From Dryocola clanedunensis subsp. sulfonylureivorans (GTDB taxonomy: Bacteria; Pseudomonadota; Gammaproteobacteria; Enterobacterales; Enterobacteriaceae), in assembly GCF_016756775.1 (NCBI RefSeq), contig NZ_JAERMU010000002.1:186001-250000 (forward strand): a stretch of 64,000 bases of DNA, read 5' to 3'. The notes beneath the pieces were generated by a model, which was not told the DNA's origin, made no database searches, and was given only the letters and a program-made list of their open reading frames with translations. Below are positions 27,678-38,674 of the stretch, piece after piece (the first letter of the stretch is position 1; each line of letters opens with the position of its first letter). Made by a program: the position numbers and the translations under genes.

Positions 27678-28989
27678 ATGAAGGCTGCAGCGGTCTTTCC
27701 ACCACCCCATCCTCATGATTCAAATCCCTTCGCAGCCAGATACCCGTCGCCAGACCTACCAGCGCCAACGCCAGTACATACCAGGCCGGAGCCATTGGCG
27801 AAACCCCCATTAGCAGGGTGACAAGGATTGGTGTCATCCCGCCAAAAATCGCGTAGGAAACATTGTAGGAAAACGAAATGCCGGTGAAGCGAACTTCCGC
27901 CGGGAACGCTCTCACCATCACAAATGGCACCGCGCCGACAACGCCCACGCTCAGCCCAACCAGGCCATATAAAAAGAACAGATAGCCAGGATGGCTGGCC
28001 GTCAGGTGATAGAACATCCAGCTGCACACCGCCAGCAGAATGCTGCCAAAGATAAACGTCCTGCTCGCGCCAATTTTGTCGATGACCAGCCCGGCAACGA
28101 TACAGCCGATGCAAAGCATAATAGTGGCAATGCTGTTGGCCTGCAGGGTCAGGGCTGGAGCAATACCCAGCTGTTTTTGCAGCCAGGTCGGCGACATCAG
28201 AATCACCACGACAATCCCCGCCGACAGTAGCCAGGTGAGCAGCATTGAAATCACGACGGCTTTTCGGTGGTTCATCACCACGGATTTCAACGGCAGCTCA
28301 TCAGCCAGCGCCTTACGCTTTTGCATCTCAATAAAAATCGGCGTCTCCTGAAGCCAGCGGCGCAGATACATCGCGACCAGCCCAAACACTCCACCAAGCA
28401 GGAATGGAATACGCCAGCCGCCGTTATGAATGGCTTCCTGCGTCATCGCCGTATTGATAATGGTGGCCACCACTGACCCCAGCAGGATACCGACCGTCAG
28501 CCCAGCGGTCAGCGTTCCACAGGCGATACCAATGCGTTTATAAGGCACATGCTCCGCGACGAAAACCCAGGCACCCGGCACTTCACCACCAATTGCGGCC
28601 CCTTGCAGTACGCGCATGAGCAGCAGCAATATTGGCGCAGCGATGCCCAGCGAGGCGTAAGTCGGCAGCAGTCCAATGGCGAGCGTCGGCACCGCCATCA
28701 GCAGGATGCTCAGGGTGAACATCTTCTTACGGCCAACCAGATCGCCAAAGTGAGCCATGACGATGCCGCCCAGCGGACGGGCAAGATAACCGGCGGCAAA
28801 AATGCCGAAGGTCTGCACCTGGCGCAGCCATTCAGGGATATCAGCCGGGAAGAACAGCGCTCCGACGACGGAGGCGAAGAAGACGAAAATAATAAAATCG
28901 TAGAATTCGAGCGCACCGCCCAGAGCGGCAAGCGTCAGGGTTTTGTAGTCCTGACGGTTCAGAGGTCTTGTCTGTTGTTGTTTTGACAT
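27676..28989 (-). CDS. MFS transporter of the metabolite:H+ symporter (MHS/ProP-like) family
   Basis: 437-residue, twelve-helix carrier. MHS hallmarks are ALGGALEFYDFIIFVFFASVV in helix 1, GYLARPLGGIVMAHFGDLVG, the loop GRKKMFTLSILLMAVPT and MRVLQGAAIGGEVPGAWVFVAEH. Family members carry citrate, shikimate, proline/betaine or alpha-ketoglutarate; the substrate here is not evident. The start MSKQQQT (28989) fits homology better than an upstream ATG at 29046, though neither has a strong SD. It sits between satP and mog, where E. coli K-12 has no such gene. Confidence 0.8.
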   Translation of the reverse strand: MSKQQQTRPLNRQDYKTLTLAALGGALEFYDFIIFVFFASVVGALFFPADIPEWLRQVQTFGIFAAGYLARPLGGIVMAHFGDLVGRKKMFTLSILLMAVPTLAIGLLPTYASLGIAAPILLLLMRVLQGAAIGGEVPGAWVFVAEHVPYKRIGIACGTLTAGLTVGILLGSVVATIINTAMTQEAIHNGGWRIPFLLGGVFGLVAMYLRRWLQETPIFIEMQKRKALADELPLKSVVMNHRKAVVISMLLTWLLSAGIVVVILMSPTWLQKQLGIAPALTLQANSIATIMLCIGCIVAGLVIDKIGASRTFIFGSILLAVCSWMFYHLTASHPGYLFFLYGLVGLSVGVVGAVPFVMVRAFPAEVRFTGISFSYNVSYAIFGGMTPILVTLLMGVSPMAPAWYVLALALVGLATGIWLRRDLNHEDGVVERPLQPS

Positions 28990-29114
28990 AAGAAACCGTG
29001 CGTATGAGAAAGCGAGAAGCCGATTAACCGTTTTTCTGTAAAGCAATGCTTACTATAACGGTTAACCATCAACACTCCACAGGCACTGCATCTTATGTCA
29101 CAAACGGTCTATCT

Positions 29115-29702
29115 TCAGGATTTTGTCTCGCGACGCGCGCTCTTAGGGCGAAATGCTGCTACAACCTGGTCATCGGTTTCGATATAAGGCCCATCCAGCA
29201 GCTGTACACAATACGGTACACTTGCGAAGATACCCGCCACCACAACCTTACCGTTTTCGTCTTTCACCCCTTCCAGCGTCTCCTGAATCGACTTCGGCTG
29301 GCCCGGCAGGTTGAGGATCAGCGCCTGCTTGCGGATGACGCCAACCTGGCGGGAAAGAATCGCCGTTGGCACATAGTGCAGGCTTATCTGGCGCATCTGC
29401 TCGCCAAAGCCCGGCATCAGGCGATCGGCAACGGCAAGCGTTGCGTCTGGCGTGACATCACGTCGGGAAGGGCCGGTTCCACCCGTGGTCAGCACCAGGT
29501 GGCAGGCCATTTCATCCACCAGCTCGCACAGCGTTTGTTCGATGATCGGCTGCTCGTCAGGGATAAGGCAGGTTTCAATCTGGAAAGGGGTGGTTAAAGT
29601 CCGTTCCAGCCACTCAACGAGCGACGGAATGCCTTTGTCCTGATAAACACCGCTGGAGGCGCGGTCAGAGATGGAAACTAAGCCAATGCGTAAGGTATTC
29701 AT
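29115..29702 (-). CDS. mog: Molybdopterin adenylyltransferase
   Basis: Activates molybdopterin by adenylylation before molybdenum insertion. The 195-residue MoCF fold shows GLVSISDRASSGVYQDKGIP, TTGGTGPSRRDVTPDAT (substrate loop) and LNLPGQPKSI, with the same length as E. coli Mog. Single gene between the MFS gene and talB. Confidence 0.97.
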   Translation of the reverse strand: MNTLRIGLVSISDRASSGVYQDKGIPSLVEWLERTLTTPFQIETCLIPDEQPIIEQTLCELVDEMACHLVLTTGGTGPSRRDVTPDATLAVADRLMPGFGEQMRQISLHYVPTAILSRQVGVIRKQALILNLPGQPKSIQETLEGVKDENGKVVVAGIFASVPYCVQLLDGPYIETDDQVVAAFRPKSARRETKS

Positions 29703-29775
29703 ATCAATTCCGGGAAATCAGCAAACTTGGGCGGAATGATACACGGCGGAGGGATTTGCAGACAGGGGATAACGT

Positions 29776-29806
29776 TAAAAAGCGTGACCGGGATACCCGG
29801 CCACGC
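29776..29806 (-). terminator. talB terminator
   Basis: GC-rich stem-loop with GCGTG / CACGC outer arms, ending in T5 on the minus strand, directly after the talB stop codon. Confidence 0.8.
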
Positions 29807-29812
29807 CAATGA

Positions 29813-30766
29813 TTACAGCAGGTCGCCGATCATTTTTTCCAGTTTTTCCTGGTCTACAGCAAACTTACGGATACCGTCAGCCAGTTTATCAACGGCCATT
29901 GGATCCTGGTTGTGCTGCCACAGGAACTGGGATTCAGTGATGCGTTCCGGACGGGCTTTCACTTCGCCGGTGTAGCTCAGTTTGCGTTCAACCGCGCCTT
30001 CGCTTTCAGCCAGCTCTTTAAGCAGCGCTGGTGCGATGGTCAGACGGTCGCAGCCGGCCAGCTCAAGAATTTCGCCGACGTTACGGAAGCTTGCGCCCAT
30101 CACTACGGTCTCGTAGCCATGCTGTTTATAGTACTGATAGATTTCAGCCACAGACACCACGCCCGGATCTTCCTGCGGTGCGTACTCTTTCTTGTCGGTG
30201 TTAGCTTTGTACCAGTCGAGGATACGGCCAACAAACGGAGAGATCAGGAACACGCCAGCTTCGGCACAGGCACGAGCCTGAGCGAAGGAGAACAGCAGAG
30301 TCAGGTTACAGTTGATGCCTTCTTTTTCCAGCTGCTCGGCAGCACGGATGCCCTGCCAGGTAGAAGCCAGCTTGATAAGGATACGTTCGTTACTGATACC
30401 CGCATCGTTATACAGTTTAATCAGACGTTTTGCTTTCGCGATGCTGGCTTCGGTGTCGTAAGACAGGCGAGCGTCAACTTCAGTGGAGATGCGACCTGGG
30501 ATCAGCTTGAGGATTTCCAGACCAATGTTTACCGCCAGTTTATCAGTGGCGTCCACGACCTGCTGAGCACGATCGCTGCTCTGCTCACGCGCCCATGCCA
30601 CCGCATCATCAATCAGTTTACGGTATTCAGGGATCTGCGCTGCATTGAGGATCAGAGAAGGGTTAGTCGTAGCATCCTGCGGCTGGTACAGCTTCATTGC
30701 CGCGATATCCCCGGTGTCAGCAACCACTGTGGTCAGCTGACGCAGGGAGGTCAATTTATCCGTCAT
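29813..30766 (-). CDS. talB: Transaldolase B
   Basis: Non-oxidative pentose phosphate enzyme moving a dihydroxyacetone unit between sugar phosphates. The 317-residue class I aldolase fold has the Schiff-base Lys in [13 protein letters not shown] (about residue 132), the NPSLIL motif, and [11 protein letters not shown]. Length equals E. coli TalB. Confidence 0.98.
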   Translation of the reverse strand: MTDKLTSLRQLTTVVADTGDIAAMKLYQPQDATTNPSLILNAAQIPEYRKLIDDAVAWAREQSSDRAQQVVDATDKLAVNIGLEILKLIPGRISTEVDARLSYDTEASIAKAKRLIKLYNDAGISNERILIKLASTWQGIRAAEQLEKEGINCNLTLLFSFAQARACAEAGVFLISPFVGRILDWYKANTDKKEYAPQEDPGVVSVAEIYQYYKQHGYETVVMGASFRNVGEILELAGCDRLTIAPALLKELAESEGAVERKLSYTGEVKARPERITESQFLWQHNQDPMAVDKLADGIRKFAVDQEKLEKMIGDLL

Positions 30767-30982
30767 GATAGTGTTTCTCGTCAGGTGTAGCTTGTTAGGG
30801 AGATGTAACCGGTCTTACCCGATGATATCACGACGCAACACAGGTGCAACCGTGACAATCGACCACCTGGAAGCAAAGATAAATATGATAAACTCGCTAT
30901 AATATTTGCCTGCGATGTAATGGACTACGGGTCGAGATCGCTTCCCGGCCACTTTCGTAACACATTGACAAGAGGGACGTTA

Positions 30983-32428
30983 ATGATCGGTTTTCTACAT
31001 TTTATCAACGAGATACTCTGGGGGTCGGTACTGATTTACCTGCTCATCGGCGCAGGTATCTGGTTCACCGTCCGCTGCGGTTTCGTCCAGTTTCGTTATT
31101 TTACCCAGTTCCGCGCCCTACTTGCCCCTGGAAAAAACACGGATAAATCAGGCATTTCGCCAATGCAGGCTCTGTTCACCAGCCTTGCTGCACGCGTCGG
31201 CAGCGGCAATCTGTCGGGGGTCGCTTTAGCGCTGACCATTGGCGGGCCTGGCGCGATATTCTGGATGTGGGTCATCGCTCTTATTGGCATGGCAACTTCC
31301 TATGCCGAATGCTCCCTGGCACAGCTTTATAAAACCCGCGACAGTGAAGGACACTTTCGCGGTGGCCCGGCGTGGTACATGGAACGTGGGCTGGGCATGC
31401 GCTGGATGGGGGTCATGTTCTCGATCTTTCTGATGGTTGCCTTTGGCCTGATATTTAACGCCGTGCAGGCGAATGCTATCGCGAATGCGGCCCACTTCGC
31501 CTTTAACGTGCCGAGAGAGTGGGTCGGCATTCTGCTGGTCGTCCTGACCGGTGGCGTTATTTGGGGAGGCATGCGCGGTACGGCAAAACTGTCACAGTAC
31601 CTGGTCCCTTTTATGGGACTGATTTGGGTGCTGATGGCCCTGTACGTCGTGATACTGCACTTCGATCGCATACCGGATATCCTTATCCTGGTGTTTAAAA
31701 GTGCCTTTGGCTGGCGCGAAGCGGCCTCCGGCACGCTGGCATTCACAATAAGCCAGGCCATCACCACTGGCTTCCAACGCGGTATGTTTTCCAACGAAGC
31801 GGGTATGGGATCGACGCCTAATGCCGCGGCAACCGCTTCGGCCTGGCCGCCTCACCCTGCCTCTCAAGGCCTGGTTCAAATGTTCGGTGTCTTTTTCGAT
31901 ACGATCGTTATCTGCACCGCGACAGCGGCTATCGTGCTGGTTTCCGGCATGCTGGACACCACGGCGAGCAGCGTGGACGGTATTCCCCTTGTGCAAATGG
32001 CGTTAAGCGGCATGACAGGTAACTGGGCGATGGCATTTATTGCTTTTATCGTCTTCCTGTTTGGTTTTACTTCCATCGTTGCCAATTATGCTTATGCAGA
32101 AAACAACCTGCTGTTTTTGAAGAAAAATAGTGCCTTCTCTCTGGTTCTCCTTCGCTGTCTGGGGCTGATAATGGTGATGTTGGGCACCCTTTCTCCTTTG
32201 CCTTTGGTCTGGCAGCTCGCCGATGTGGCAATGGCGTTTATGGCAATGACCAATCTCAGCGCCATCTTGCTTCTTTCTCCGGTGGTCAAAGAGTTAACCG
32301 CAGACTATATGCGCCAGCAGCGGCTTGGTTTCACACCGACTTTCGACCCTAACCGTTTCCCGGAAATCAAAAGCCAGCTTGAGCCGGGCGTGTGGGACAA
32401 CCTGAAAGAAAAGCAAAGCGGCGGTTAA
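30983..32428 (+). CDS. yaaJ: Sodium:amino acid (alanine/glycine) symporter YaaJ
   Basis: AGCS-family transporter of 481 residues with about eleven membrane helices. Shared family blocks are SLAARVGSGNLSGVALALT, GGPAWYMERGLGMRWMG, ITTGFQRGMFSNEAGMGSTP and SSIVANYAYAENNL. The ATG at 30983 follows an AGAGGGA SD; a 21-residue upstream extension is not conserved. A TATAAT box at 30898-30903 probably belongs to its promoter. Divergent from talB. Confidence 0.93.
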   Translation: MIGFLHFINEILWGSVLIYLLIGAGIWFTVRCGFVQFRYFTQFRALLAPGKNTDKSGISPMQALFTSLAARVGSGNLSGVALALTIGGPGAIFWMWVIALIGMATSYAECSLAQLYKTRDSEGHFRGGPAWYMERGLGMRWMGVMFSIFLMVAFGLIFNAVQANAIANAAHFAFNVPREWVGILLVVLTGGVIWGGMRGTAKLSQYLVPFMGLIWVLMALYVVILHFDRIPDILILVFKSAFGWREAASGTLAFTISQAITTGFQRGMFSNEAGMGSTPNAAATASAWPPHPASQGLVQMFGVFFDTIVICTATAAIVLVSGMLDTTASSVDGIPLVQMALSGMTGNWAMAFIAFIVFLFGFTSIVANYAYAENNLLFLKKNSAFSLVLLRCLGLIMVMLGTLSPLPLVWQLADVAMAFMAMTNLSAILLLSPVVKELTADYMRQQRLGFTPTFDPNRFPEIKSQLEPGVWDNLKEKQSGG

Positions 32429-32497
32429 TCGCAACCATTGGCGGATACTTTCAGGAAATTTGCTACAGTACCCCGCAAAGACCTGTAAGGATCAACC

Positions 32498-33271
32498 ATG
32501 CTAATCGTCATTTCACCTGCTAAAACTCTTGATTATCAAAGCGATCTGCCAACGGATCGCTATACTCAACCGGAGCTGCTGGAGCATTCCCAGCAGCTCA
32601 TTGGTATTGCGCGCAGGCTCAGCGCACCGCAAATCGCCTCGTTGATGAGTATCAGCGATAAGCTGGCGTCGCTTAATGAGACCCGCTTCCACGAATGGCA
32701 TCCGGAGTTCACTCCGCGCAACGCCCGTCAGGCCATTCTGGCCTTCAAAGGCGATGTCTACGCCGGCCTGCAGGCGGAAAAGTTTAGCGACGCAGAGTTT
32801 GATTTTGCCCAACAGCATTTGCGTATGTTGTCCGGCCTGTACGGCGTACTGCGCCCGCTGGATCTGATGCAGCCGTACCGCCTGGAGATGGGGATTCGTC
32901 TCGAGAACCCGAAGGGCAAAGACCTGTATCATTTCTGGGGTGAGACGATTACTGAAAAGCTGAATCAGACGCTGGTAGCCCAGGGAGATAACGTTCTGAT
33001 TAACCTGGCATCTGATGAATACTTCAGATCGGTTAAGCCGAAGAAGCTGAATGCGGAAATCATCAAACCCGTCTTCCTCGATGAGAAAAACGGCAAGTTT
33101 AAAGTGATCAGCTTCTACGCCAAGAAAGCGCGCGGTTTAATGAGCCGCTACATCATTGAAAACCGCCTTACGAAGCCTGAGCAGCTGAAAGCGTTTAATA
33201 CGGACGGCTACGTTTTTGATGAAGCGGCCTCAACGAAAAACGAGCTGGTATTTAAACGCCACGAACAGTAA
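32498..33271 (+). CDS. yaaA: Peroxide stress protein YaaA
   Basis: DUF328 protein of 257 residues, nearly collinear with E. coli YaaA ([15 protein letters not shown] at the start, NLASDEYF and [14 protein letters not shown] later). In E. coli it is OxyR-regulated and limits iron-dependent DNA damage during peroxide stress. Nucleic-acid-like binding of the fold is known; the chemistry is not. Confidence 0.96.
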   Translation: MLIVISPAKTLDYQSDLPTDRYTQPELLEHSQQLIGIARRLSAPQIASLMSISDKLASLNETRFHEWHPEFTPRNARQAILAFKGDVYAGLQAEKFSDAEFDFAQQHLRMLSGLYGVLRPLDLMQPYRLEMGIRLENPKGKDLYHFWGETITEKLNQTLVAQGDNVLINLASDEYFRSVKPKKLNAEIIKPVFLDEKNGKFKVISFYAKKARGLMSRYIIENRLTKPEQLKAFNTDGYVFDEAASTKNELVFKRHEQ

Positions 33272-33280
33272 CGGGTTTCC

Positions 33281-33309
33281 AGGGTGGATAAGCGTCAGCG
33301 TCATCCACT
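33281..33309. repeat. Dispersed REP-like palindrome, copy B
   Basis: AGGGTGGATAAGCGTCAGCG followed by TCATCCACT, in opposite orientation to the 9387 copy. Lies 10 bp after yaaA. Confidence 0.7.
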
Positions 33310-33337
33310 AAATTCCCTTGTCATGTAGACTGGCAAT

Positions 33338-33368
33338 GCCGGATGACGCAAAGCTCATCCGGCCTACG
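33338..33368. repeat. REP (repetitive extragenic palindromic) element
   Basis: GCCGGATGACGCAAAGCTCA continuing TCCGGCCTACG. It matches the classical enterobacterial REP pattern (GCCGGATG...CATCCGGCCTACG), in the yaaA-yaaX gap. Confidence 0.8.
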
Positions 33369-33370
33369 AA

Positions 33371-33667
33371 TCAGTGATGCTTGTATTGGCCGTAATGGTT
33401 GCCGTTGTCATGATGTTGATGATGGTTATCGTGATGATCATCATGATGGTCCGGACGACCGTGTGGACGCCAGTGGTTATCATGCCACTCGTAGTGATTA
33501 CCCCACCAGCCATGATCGCGCCACTGGCCGCCATCCCAGTAGTTCCCACGATTGTCCTGGTCACCAATTTGCAGCTTCACTGCCGGTACCAACGTGATTT
33601 CGGAAGCCTGTACGGCCAGAGGAGTCACCACCAGAATCGATAACGCCAGAACGATAGATTTCAACAT
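33371..33667 (-). CDS. yaaX: DUF2502 His-rich periplasmic protein YaaX
   Basis: 98-residue exported protein. An Ala-cleaved signal peptide ([16 protein letters not shown]) precedes the DUF2502 core ([33 protein letters not shown]) and a very His/Asp-rich tail ([16 protein letters not shown]). The His tail suggests metal binding, which is inference. Position between yaaA and thrC and overall sequence match E. coli YaaX; function is unknown. Confidence 0.9.
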   Translation of the reverse strand: MLKSIVLALSILVVTPLAVQASEITLVPAVKLQIGDQDNRGNYWDGGQWRDHGWWGNHYEWHDNHWRPHGRPDHHDDHHDNHHQHHDNGNHYGQYKHH

Positions 33668-33837
33668 AAGTCACTCCTTACTTCTTTTTGTCCCGATATG
33701 GGCTGTTGGAGTGAGCTTATGACGAACGACATCAAGTGATAATACTGTGCAATCCTAATATCTAAGTGCCCGCATTTTATGGGAATTCCTCCGTTTTCCC
33801 TCCACTTTCCCTGCGCATTTTCTCCATATTTCAGATG

Positions 33838-33862
33838 TAAAAAAGCCACCCTCTCGGGTGGC
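33838..33862 (-). terminator. Terminator of the thr operon
   Basis: GCCACCC / GGGTGGC stem with TCTC loop; on the minus strand it runs into T6. It lies about 50 bp beyond the thrC stop. Confidence 0.8.
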
Positions 33863-33871
33863 CGAAATCGC

Positions 33872-33900
33872 AGGGTGGATAAGCGCCAGCGCCATTCACC
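33872..33900. repeat. Dispersed REP-like palindrome, copy C
   Basis: AGGGTGGATAAGCGCCAGCG followed by CCATTCACC, between the thrC stop and the thr terminator. Confidence 0.65.
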
Positions 33901-33909
33901 AGTATGTCG

Positions 33910-35196
33910 TTAAGCCTTTGCCATCATCAGCTTACGCAGAGCGGCGAAGTCCGCAGGCAGGTTGTGCGACAGCAGCGGCAGGTCGGCACGGGAGGCCAGC
34001 TCTTCCGGCAGCGCCAGCGGCTCACCAAGGATCTCTTCCACGCTCTCTTTGAACTTCGCCGGATGTGCCGTCCCCAGGAACAGGCCATATTCGCCAGGCT
34101 GCAGCTGATCGCGCAGCGCACGGTAGGCGATTGCTGCGTGGGGTTCAGAGACATAGCCTACGGCTTTCAGCTCGTGCATGGTCGTCTTAGTGGTTTCATC
34201 GGTGACCGCGGCATAACCCAGATCCGTCAGACGCCAGATTTTGCGGCGGAACAGCTCTTCAACGCGCGGCCAGTTGTTCGGCTGGCTAACGTCCATCGCG
34301 TTAGAAAGCGTGGCAACGGTGGTTTTCGGCGTCCATTTCCCGTCGGCCAGGAAGCGCGGAACGGTATCATTGGCGTTGGTTGCGGCAATAAAGCGCTTGA
34401 TCGGTAGGCCAAGAGATTTTGCCAGCAGGCCAGCAGTAAGATCGCCGAAGTTACCGCTAGGTACGGAGACCACCAGCTGGTTGCGGGCTTCCTGCGGCAG
34501 CTGCGCGACGGCTTCAAAGTAGTAGCAAATTTGCGCCAGCAGACGGCTGATGTTAATGGAGTTGGCGGAATTAAGCCCCAGCGCCACCTTCAGCTCTTCA
34601 TCGTCGAAGGCCTGCTTAACCAGCGCCTGACAAGCATCGAAATCGCCGTCAATTGCCACGGTTTCAATGTTGCCGCCCAGGGTACAGAACAGCTTTTCCT
34701 GTAGCGGACTGATTTTGCCGCGCGGGTAGAGGATCACCACGCGAACATTCTTCAGGCCGTAGAAGGCGTGGGCTACTGCGGCACCGGTATCACCGGAGGT
34801 CGCGGTCAGAATAGTGACAGGCTTGTCGCCGCTGATGTGGGTCAGCATCTGCGCCATAAAGCGCCCGCCGAAATCCTTAAACGCAAGCGTAGGGCCGTGG
34901 AACAGCTCAAGGCAGCCAATATCCGGCTCGACGCTTTTCACCGGCGCAGGGAAGGCAAACGCTGCACGCACGCGCTCTTCCAGAAGCTCCGGCGGAATTT
35001 CATCGCCGATAAAAGCGGAGAGGATCTTGCTGCTGCGGGAGACGAAATCCATCTTCAGCATTTCGTCGATTTCGGTCAGTTCAAATTCTGGCAGATCGTG
35101 CGGGAAAAAGAGCCCCTGCTGTTTGCCAAGGCCCTGGGTAATTGCCTGGGCAAAGTTGACCTGTTCGTTATGATCTTTAAGGTTATACAGTTTCAT
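33910..35196 (-). CDS. thrC: Threonine synthase
   Basis: PLP-dependent last step of threonine synthesis (O-phosphohomoserine to threonine). It has 428 residues; the PLP Lys lies in LAFKDFGGRFMAQ and the phosphate-binding loop is SGNFGDLTAGLLAKSL. Third gene of thrABC, 3 bp after thrB. Confidence 0.98.
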   Translation of the reverse strand: MKLYNLKDHNEQVNFAQAITQGLGKQQGLFFPHDLPEFELTEIDEMLKMDFVSRSSKILSAFIGDEIPPELLEERVRAAFAFPAPVKSVEPDIGCLELFHGPTLAFKDFGGRFMAQMLTHISGDKPVTILTATSGDTGAAVAHAFYGLKNVRVVILYPRGKISPLQEKLFCTLGGNIETVAIDGDFDACQALVKQAFDDEELKVALGLNSANSINISRLLAQICYYFEAVAQLPQEARNQLVVSVPSGNFGDLTAGLLAKSLGLPIKRFIAATNANDTVPRFLADGKWTPKTTVATLSNAMDVSQPNNWPRVEELFRRKIWRLTDLGYAAVTDETTKTTMHELKAVGYVSEPHAAIAYRALRDQLQPGEYGLFLGTAHPAKFKESVEEILGEPLALPEELASRADLPLLSHNLPADFAALRKLMMAKA

Positions 35197-35199
35197 GCG

Positions 35200-36129
35200 T
35201 TATCCCAAAACTCGTGCGCCAGCCGTATCCAGACGGCAGATATGTACAAAACCTTCCTGGTTCTGCAAATAGTGTTGGCCTAACCAGTCGGCCACTCGCT
35301 GTGCGGTATCGGTGTTATCACACAGCGCAAATAGGGTTGGGCCGGAGCCCGAGATGCCGCTTGCCAGCGCGCCGATATCGGCCACCGCCTGACGCGCTTC
35401 GTTAAAGCGGGGCAGCAGTTTTGCGCGGTAAGGTTCGGCAATGACGTCACGCATCAGCTTTGCCGCCAGCAGCGGCTGACGGGTATGACAGGCGTGAATG
35501 AAGCCCGCCAGATGACGACCGTGGCTGATACAGTCCTGACGACGATACTGAGCAGGAAGAATGGCGCGCGCTTCGGCTGTCGACACCTTGATGCCCGGAT
35601 AGGCCAGCACCCAAAGCCATTCGTCAAAGCCCGGTACCGACTGGCTGATAATGCCGTTTTCTTCGATCATCAGCTGCATGCCGCCAAGGTAGCACGGTGC
35701 CACATTGTCATAATGCACGCTGCCGGAAATGCGCCCTTCCAGCTCGCCCATCAGCGTGAGCATCTTAGTTTCGTTCAGCGGCCTGCCGCAGAACTCGTTC
35801 ATCGCCACTAAGCCTGCCACCACCGAACAGGCGCTGGATCCCAGCCCCGAGCCAATCGGCATGCTTTTTTCCAGCGTCATCGCCACGGGAACGTTTTTGC
35901 CAATCTCCTGGCAGAAGCGCTCCCAGCACTGATAAACGATGTTCTCACGCGGTTCGGCCGGCAGCTTGCTGGCAAACCGCCCGACGTTGTTCAGGCTGAA
36001 CGAGTCTGCCGCTTCGACCGTAACGTAATCCCCTAACAGCGAGCCATCAACGGGCGTGACGGCGGCCCCGAGCACGTCAAAGCCGACGCTCATGTTGGCG
36101 CTGGAAGCCGGTGCAAATACTTTAACCAT
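35200..36129 (-). CDS. thrB: Homoserine kinase
   Basis: GHMP kinase of 309 residues that phosphorylates homoserine. The ATP loop is [17 protein letters not shown], the N terminus is [18 protein letters not shown], and the C-terminal [10 protein letters not shown] is conserved. It starts one base after the thrA stop, so it is tightly coupled. Confidence 0.98.
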   Translation of the reverse strand: MVKVFAPASSANMSVGFDVLGAAVTPVDGSLLGDYVTVEAADSFSLNNVGRFASKLPAEPRENIVYQCWERFCQEIGKNVPVAMTLEKSMPIGSGLGSSACSVVAGLVAMNEFCGRPLNETKMLTLMGELEGRISGSVHYDNVAPCYLGGMQLMIEENGIISQSVPGFDEWLWVLAYPGIKVSTAEARAILPAQYRRQDCISHGRHLAGFIHACHTRQPLLAAKLMRDVIAEPYRAKLLPRFNEARQAVADIGALASGISGSGPTLFALCDNTDTAQRVADWLGQHYLQNQEGFVHICRLDTAGARVLG

Positions 36130-36130
36130 C

Positions 36131-38593
36131 TTAAACTCCTAACTTCCATGACAGGGTGCGAAGCAGGTCCGCAAAGACACCGGCAGCAGTGACGTCGTTG
36201 CCCGCGCCGTAGCCGCGCAGCACAAGGGGCAGCGGCTGATAATAGTGGCTGTAGAAGGCCAGGGCGTTCTCGCCGTTTTTCACTTTATACAGTGGATCGT
36301 TACCGTCCACGGCGTCAATTTTAACTTTGCAGCTGCCGTCTTCTTCGATGGCACCGACCAGGCGCAGCACTTTGCCCTCGTCACGCGCTTTCGCGACGCG
36401 GGCCGCAAATTCATCATCCAGCTGCGGCAGGCGGGCCATGAAAGATTCCACATCGCCCGTTGCATCAAAGGATTCCGGCAGCAGCGGTTCGATGATGATG
36501 TCCGAAAGCTCAAGATTTCGGCCCGTTTCACGAGCCAAAATCAGCAGCTTGCGCGCCACGTCCATGCCGGAAAGATCGTCGCGCGGATCGGGTTCGGTAT
36601 AACCCAACTCGCGAGCGACCCGGGTTGCTTCTGACAGACTCACGCCTTCATCCAGCTTGCCGAAGATAAACGACAGCGAGCCGGACAAAATACCCGAGAA
36701 GCGCTGCAGTTCATCCCCCGCGTTGAGCAGGTTTTGCAGGTTTTCGATAACCGGCAGGCCCGCGCCCACGTTGGTGTCGTAGAGGAATTTACGACGGGAT
36801 TTCGCCGCCGCGTTGCGCATCTGATGGTAGTAATTCATGGTGGAGGTGTTCGCCTTTTTGTTTGGCGTCACCACGTGGAAACCTTCGCCCAGGAAGTCAG
36901 CATACTGATCGGCAACCGCCTGGCTGGAAGTACAGTCGACGATGACCGGGTTGAGAAGATGGTACTCTTTTGCCAGGCGAATCAGGCGGCCCAGATTAAA
37001 GGGCTCTTTGGCTTCCGCCAGCTCCGCCTGCCAGTTCTCCAGGTCCAGCCCGTGAACGTTAGTCAGTAGCGCTTTCGAGTTCGCCACGCCGCATACGCGC
37101 AGGTCGATGTGCTTTTGCTTAAGCCAGGTCTGCTGACGCTTAACCTGCTCGAGCAATGCCGCCCCCACACCACCCACGCCAATCAGGAACAGCTCAATAA
37201 CCTGGTCGGTATTGAACAGCATCTGGTGAGTCACGCGCACGCCGGTCACGGCGTCATCATTGCTGACAACAACGGAGATTGAGCGCTCGGACGAGCCTTG
37301 AGCAATGGCCACGATATTGATATTTGCGCGAGCCAGCGCCGCGAAGAATTTAGCGGAAATCCCCCGCAGAGTGCGCATGCCGTCGCCAACTACGGAGATA
37401 ATGGCCAGATGCTCCATGATGGCCAGCGGCTCCAGCAGGCCTTCTTTCAGCTCAAGGTAGAACTCTTCTTCCATCGCACGACGGGCACGATGGCAGTCGC
37501 CCTGCGGCACGCAGAAGCTGATGCTGTATTCAGAAGAGGACTGGGTGATCAGCACAACGGAGATCCCCGCTCCGGACATGGCGGCAAACACGCGAGCCGC
37601 CATGCCTACCATCCCTTTCATGCCGGGGCCGGAAACGTTAAACATCGCCATATTGTTAAGGTTGGTGATGCCCTTCACCGGCAGGCCGTCTTCGTCGCCT
37701 TCTGCACCAATCAGGGTGCCTGGCGCCTGCGGGTTACCGGTATTTTTGATGAGGCAAGGGATTTGGAACTGGGCGATGGGGGTAATCGTGCGGGGGTGAA
37801 GAACTTTAGCGCCGAAGTAGGATAGCTCCATGGCTTCCTGATACGACATTGACTTCAGCAGCCTGGCGTCGGGCACCTGGCGCGGGTCGCAGGTATAGAC
37901 CCCATCGACGTCGGTCCAGATTTCACAACAGTCTGCCCGCAGGCAGGCGGCCAGCACCGCGGCAGAGTAATCCGAGCCGTTACGGCCCAGCACGACCAGT
38001 TCGCCCCTGTCGTTACCGGCGGTGAAGCCAGCCATGAGCACCATATGGTCAGCGGGAATGCGGCTGGCGGCAATGCGGCGGGTGGATTCAGTGATATCAA
38101 CGGTGGATTCGAGGTAATGCCCAACGGCGAGGAGTTTTTCAACGGGATCGATCACGGTCACTTTATGGCCGCGAGCCTCCAGCAGCCCCGCCATGATGGC
38201 GATTGAGAGCTTTTCGCCCCGGCAGATGATCGCCACGTTGATGCTGTCCGGGCATTGCCCCAGCAGGCTGATGCCGTGCAGAACATGCTTGAGCTGGGCG
38301 AACTCCTGCTCGACGAAAGCTTTGAGTTTTGCCAGCGGGAAATCCGGCTGCGCTTCGGCGAGCCCATTGAGCAGCTCGCTGAAAATGCGCTCCGCATCGC
38401 TGATATTCGGCAGTGCGTCCTGGCCGCCGATGGTTTTTTCAATCATCGCCACCAGGTGGTTAGTAATTTTTGCCGGGGCAGACAGTACCGTCGCCACCTG
38501 CCCCTGTTTGGCATTACTTTCCAGGATATCGGCAACGCGAAGAAAACGCTCCGCATTTGCCACCGATGTACCGCCGAATTTCAACACTCGCAT
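36131..38593 (-). CDS. thrA: Bifunctional aspartokinase I / homoserine dehydrogenase I
   Basis: 820-residue fused enzyme, the same length as in E. coli, committing aspartate to threonine. The N-terminal kinase has [15 protein letters not shown]. The ACT regulatory domains, where threonine inhibits, have [13 protein letters not shown] and GDGMRTLRG. The C-terminal dehydrogenase has [14 protein letters not shown]. First structural gene of the attenuated thr operon. Confidence 0.99.
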   Translation of the reverse strand: MRVLKFGGTSVANAERFLRVADILESNAKQGQVATVLSAPAKITNHLVAMIEKTIGGQDALPNISDAERIFSELLNGLAEAQPDFPLAKLKAFVEQEFAQLKHVLHGISLLGQCPDSINVAIICRGEKLSIAIMAGLLEARGHKVTVIDPVEKLLAVGHYLESTVDITESTRRIAASRIPADHMVLMAGFTAGNDRGELVVLGRNGSDYSAAVLAACLRADCCEIWTDVDGVYTCDPRQVPDARLLKSMSYQEAMELSYFGAKVLHPRTITPIAQFQIPCLIKNTGNPQAPGTLIGAEGDEDGLPVKGITNLNNMAMFNVSGPGMKGMVGMAARVFAAMSGAGISVVLITQSSSEYSISFCVPQGDCHRARRAMEEEFYLELKEGLLEPLAIMEHLAIISVVGDGMRTLRGISAKFFAALARANINIVAIAQGSSERSISVVVSNDDAVTGVRVTHQMLFNTDQVIELFLIGVGGVGAALLEQVKRQQTWLKQKHIDLRVCGVANSKALLTNVHGLDLENWQAELAEAKEPFNLGRLIRLAKEYHLLNPVIVDCTSSQAVADQYADFLGEGFHVVTPNKKANTSTMNYYHQMRNAAAKSRRKFLYDTNVGAGLPVIENLQNLLNAGDELQRFSGILSGSLSFIFGKLDEGVSLSEATRVARELGYTEPDPRDDLSGMDVARKLLILARETGRNLELSDIIIEPLLPESFDATGDVESFMARLPQLDDEFAARVAKARDEGKVLRLVGAIEEDGSCKVKIDAVDGNDPLYKVKNGENALAFYSHYYQPLPLVLRGYGAGNDVTAAGVFADLLRTLSWKLGV

Positions 38594-38621
38594 AAGATAT
38601 TACCCTTTGATTTTTAGTCGA

Positions 38622-38658
38622 AAAAAAAGCCCGCACTGTTCAGGTGCGGGCTTTTTTC
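38622..38658 (-). terminator. thr operon attenuator
   Basis: Ten-bp stem AAGCCCGCAC / GTGCGGGCTT with a TGTTCAG loop, followed by a T tract on the minus strand, between thrL and thrA. The thrL 3' end (GGTGCGGGC) can pair with the left arm, giving the alternative antiterminator when Thr/Ile codons stall the ribosome. Confidence 0.92.
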
Positions 38659-38674
38659 GTTTTTCCTTTATGCG

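Noticed and set aside
29912-30790. A 292-codon plus-strand frame opposite talB
   Set aside because: Antisense shadow; no SD or family features, and talB is certain.
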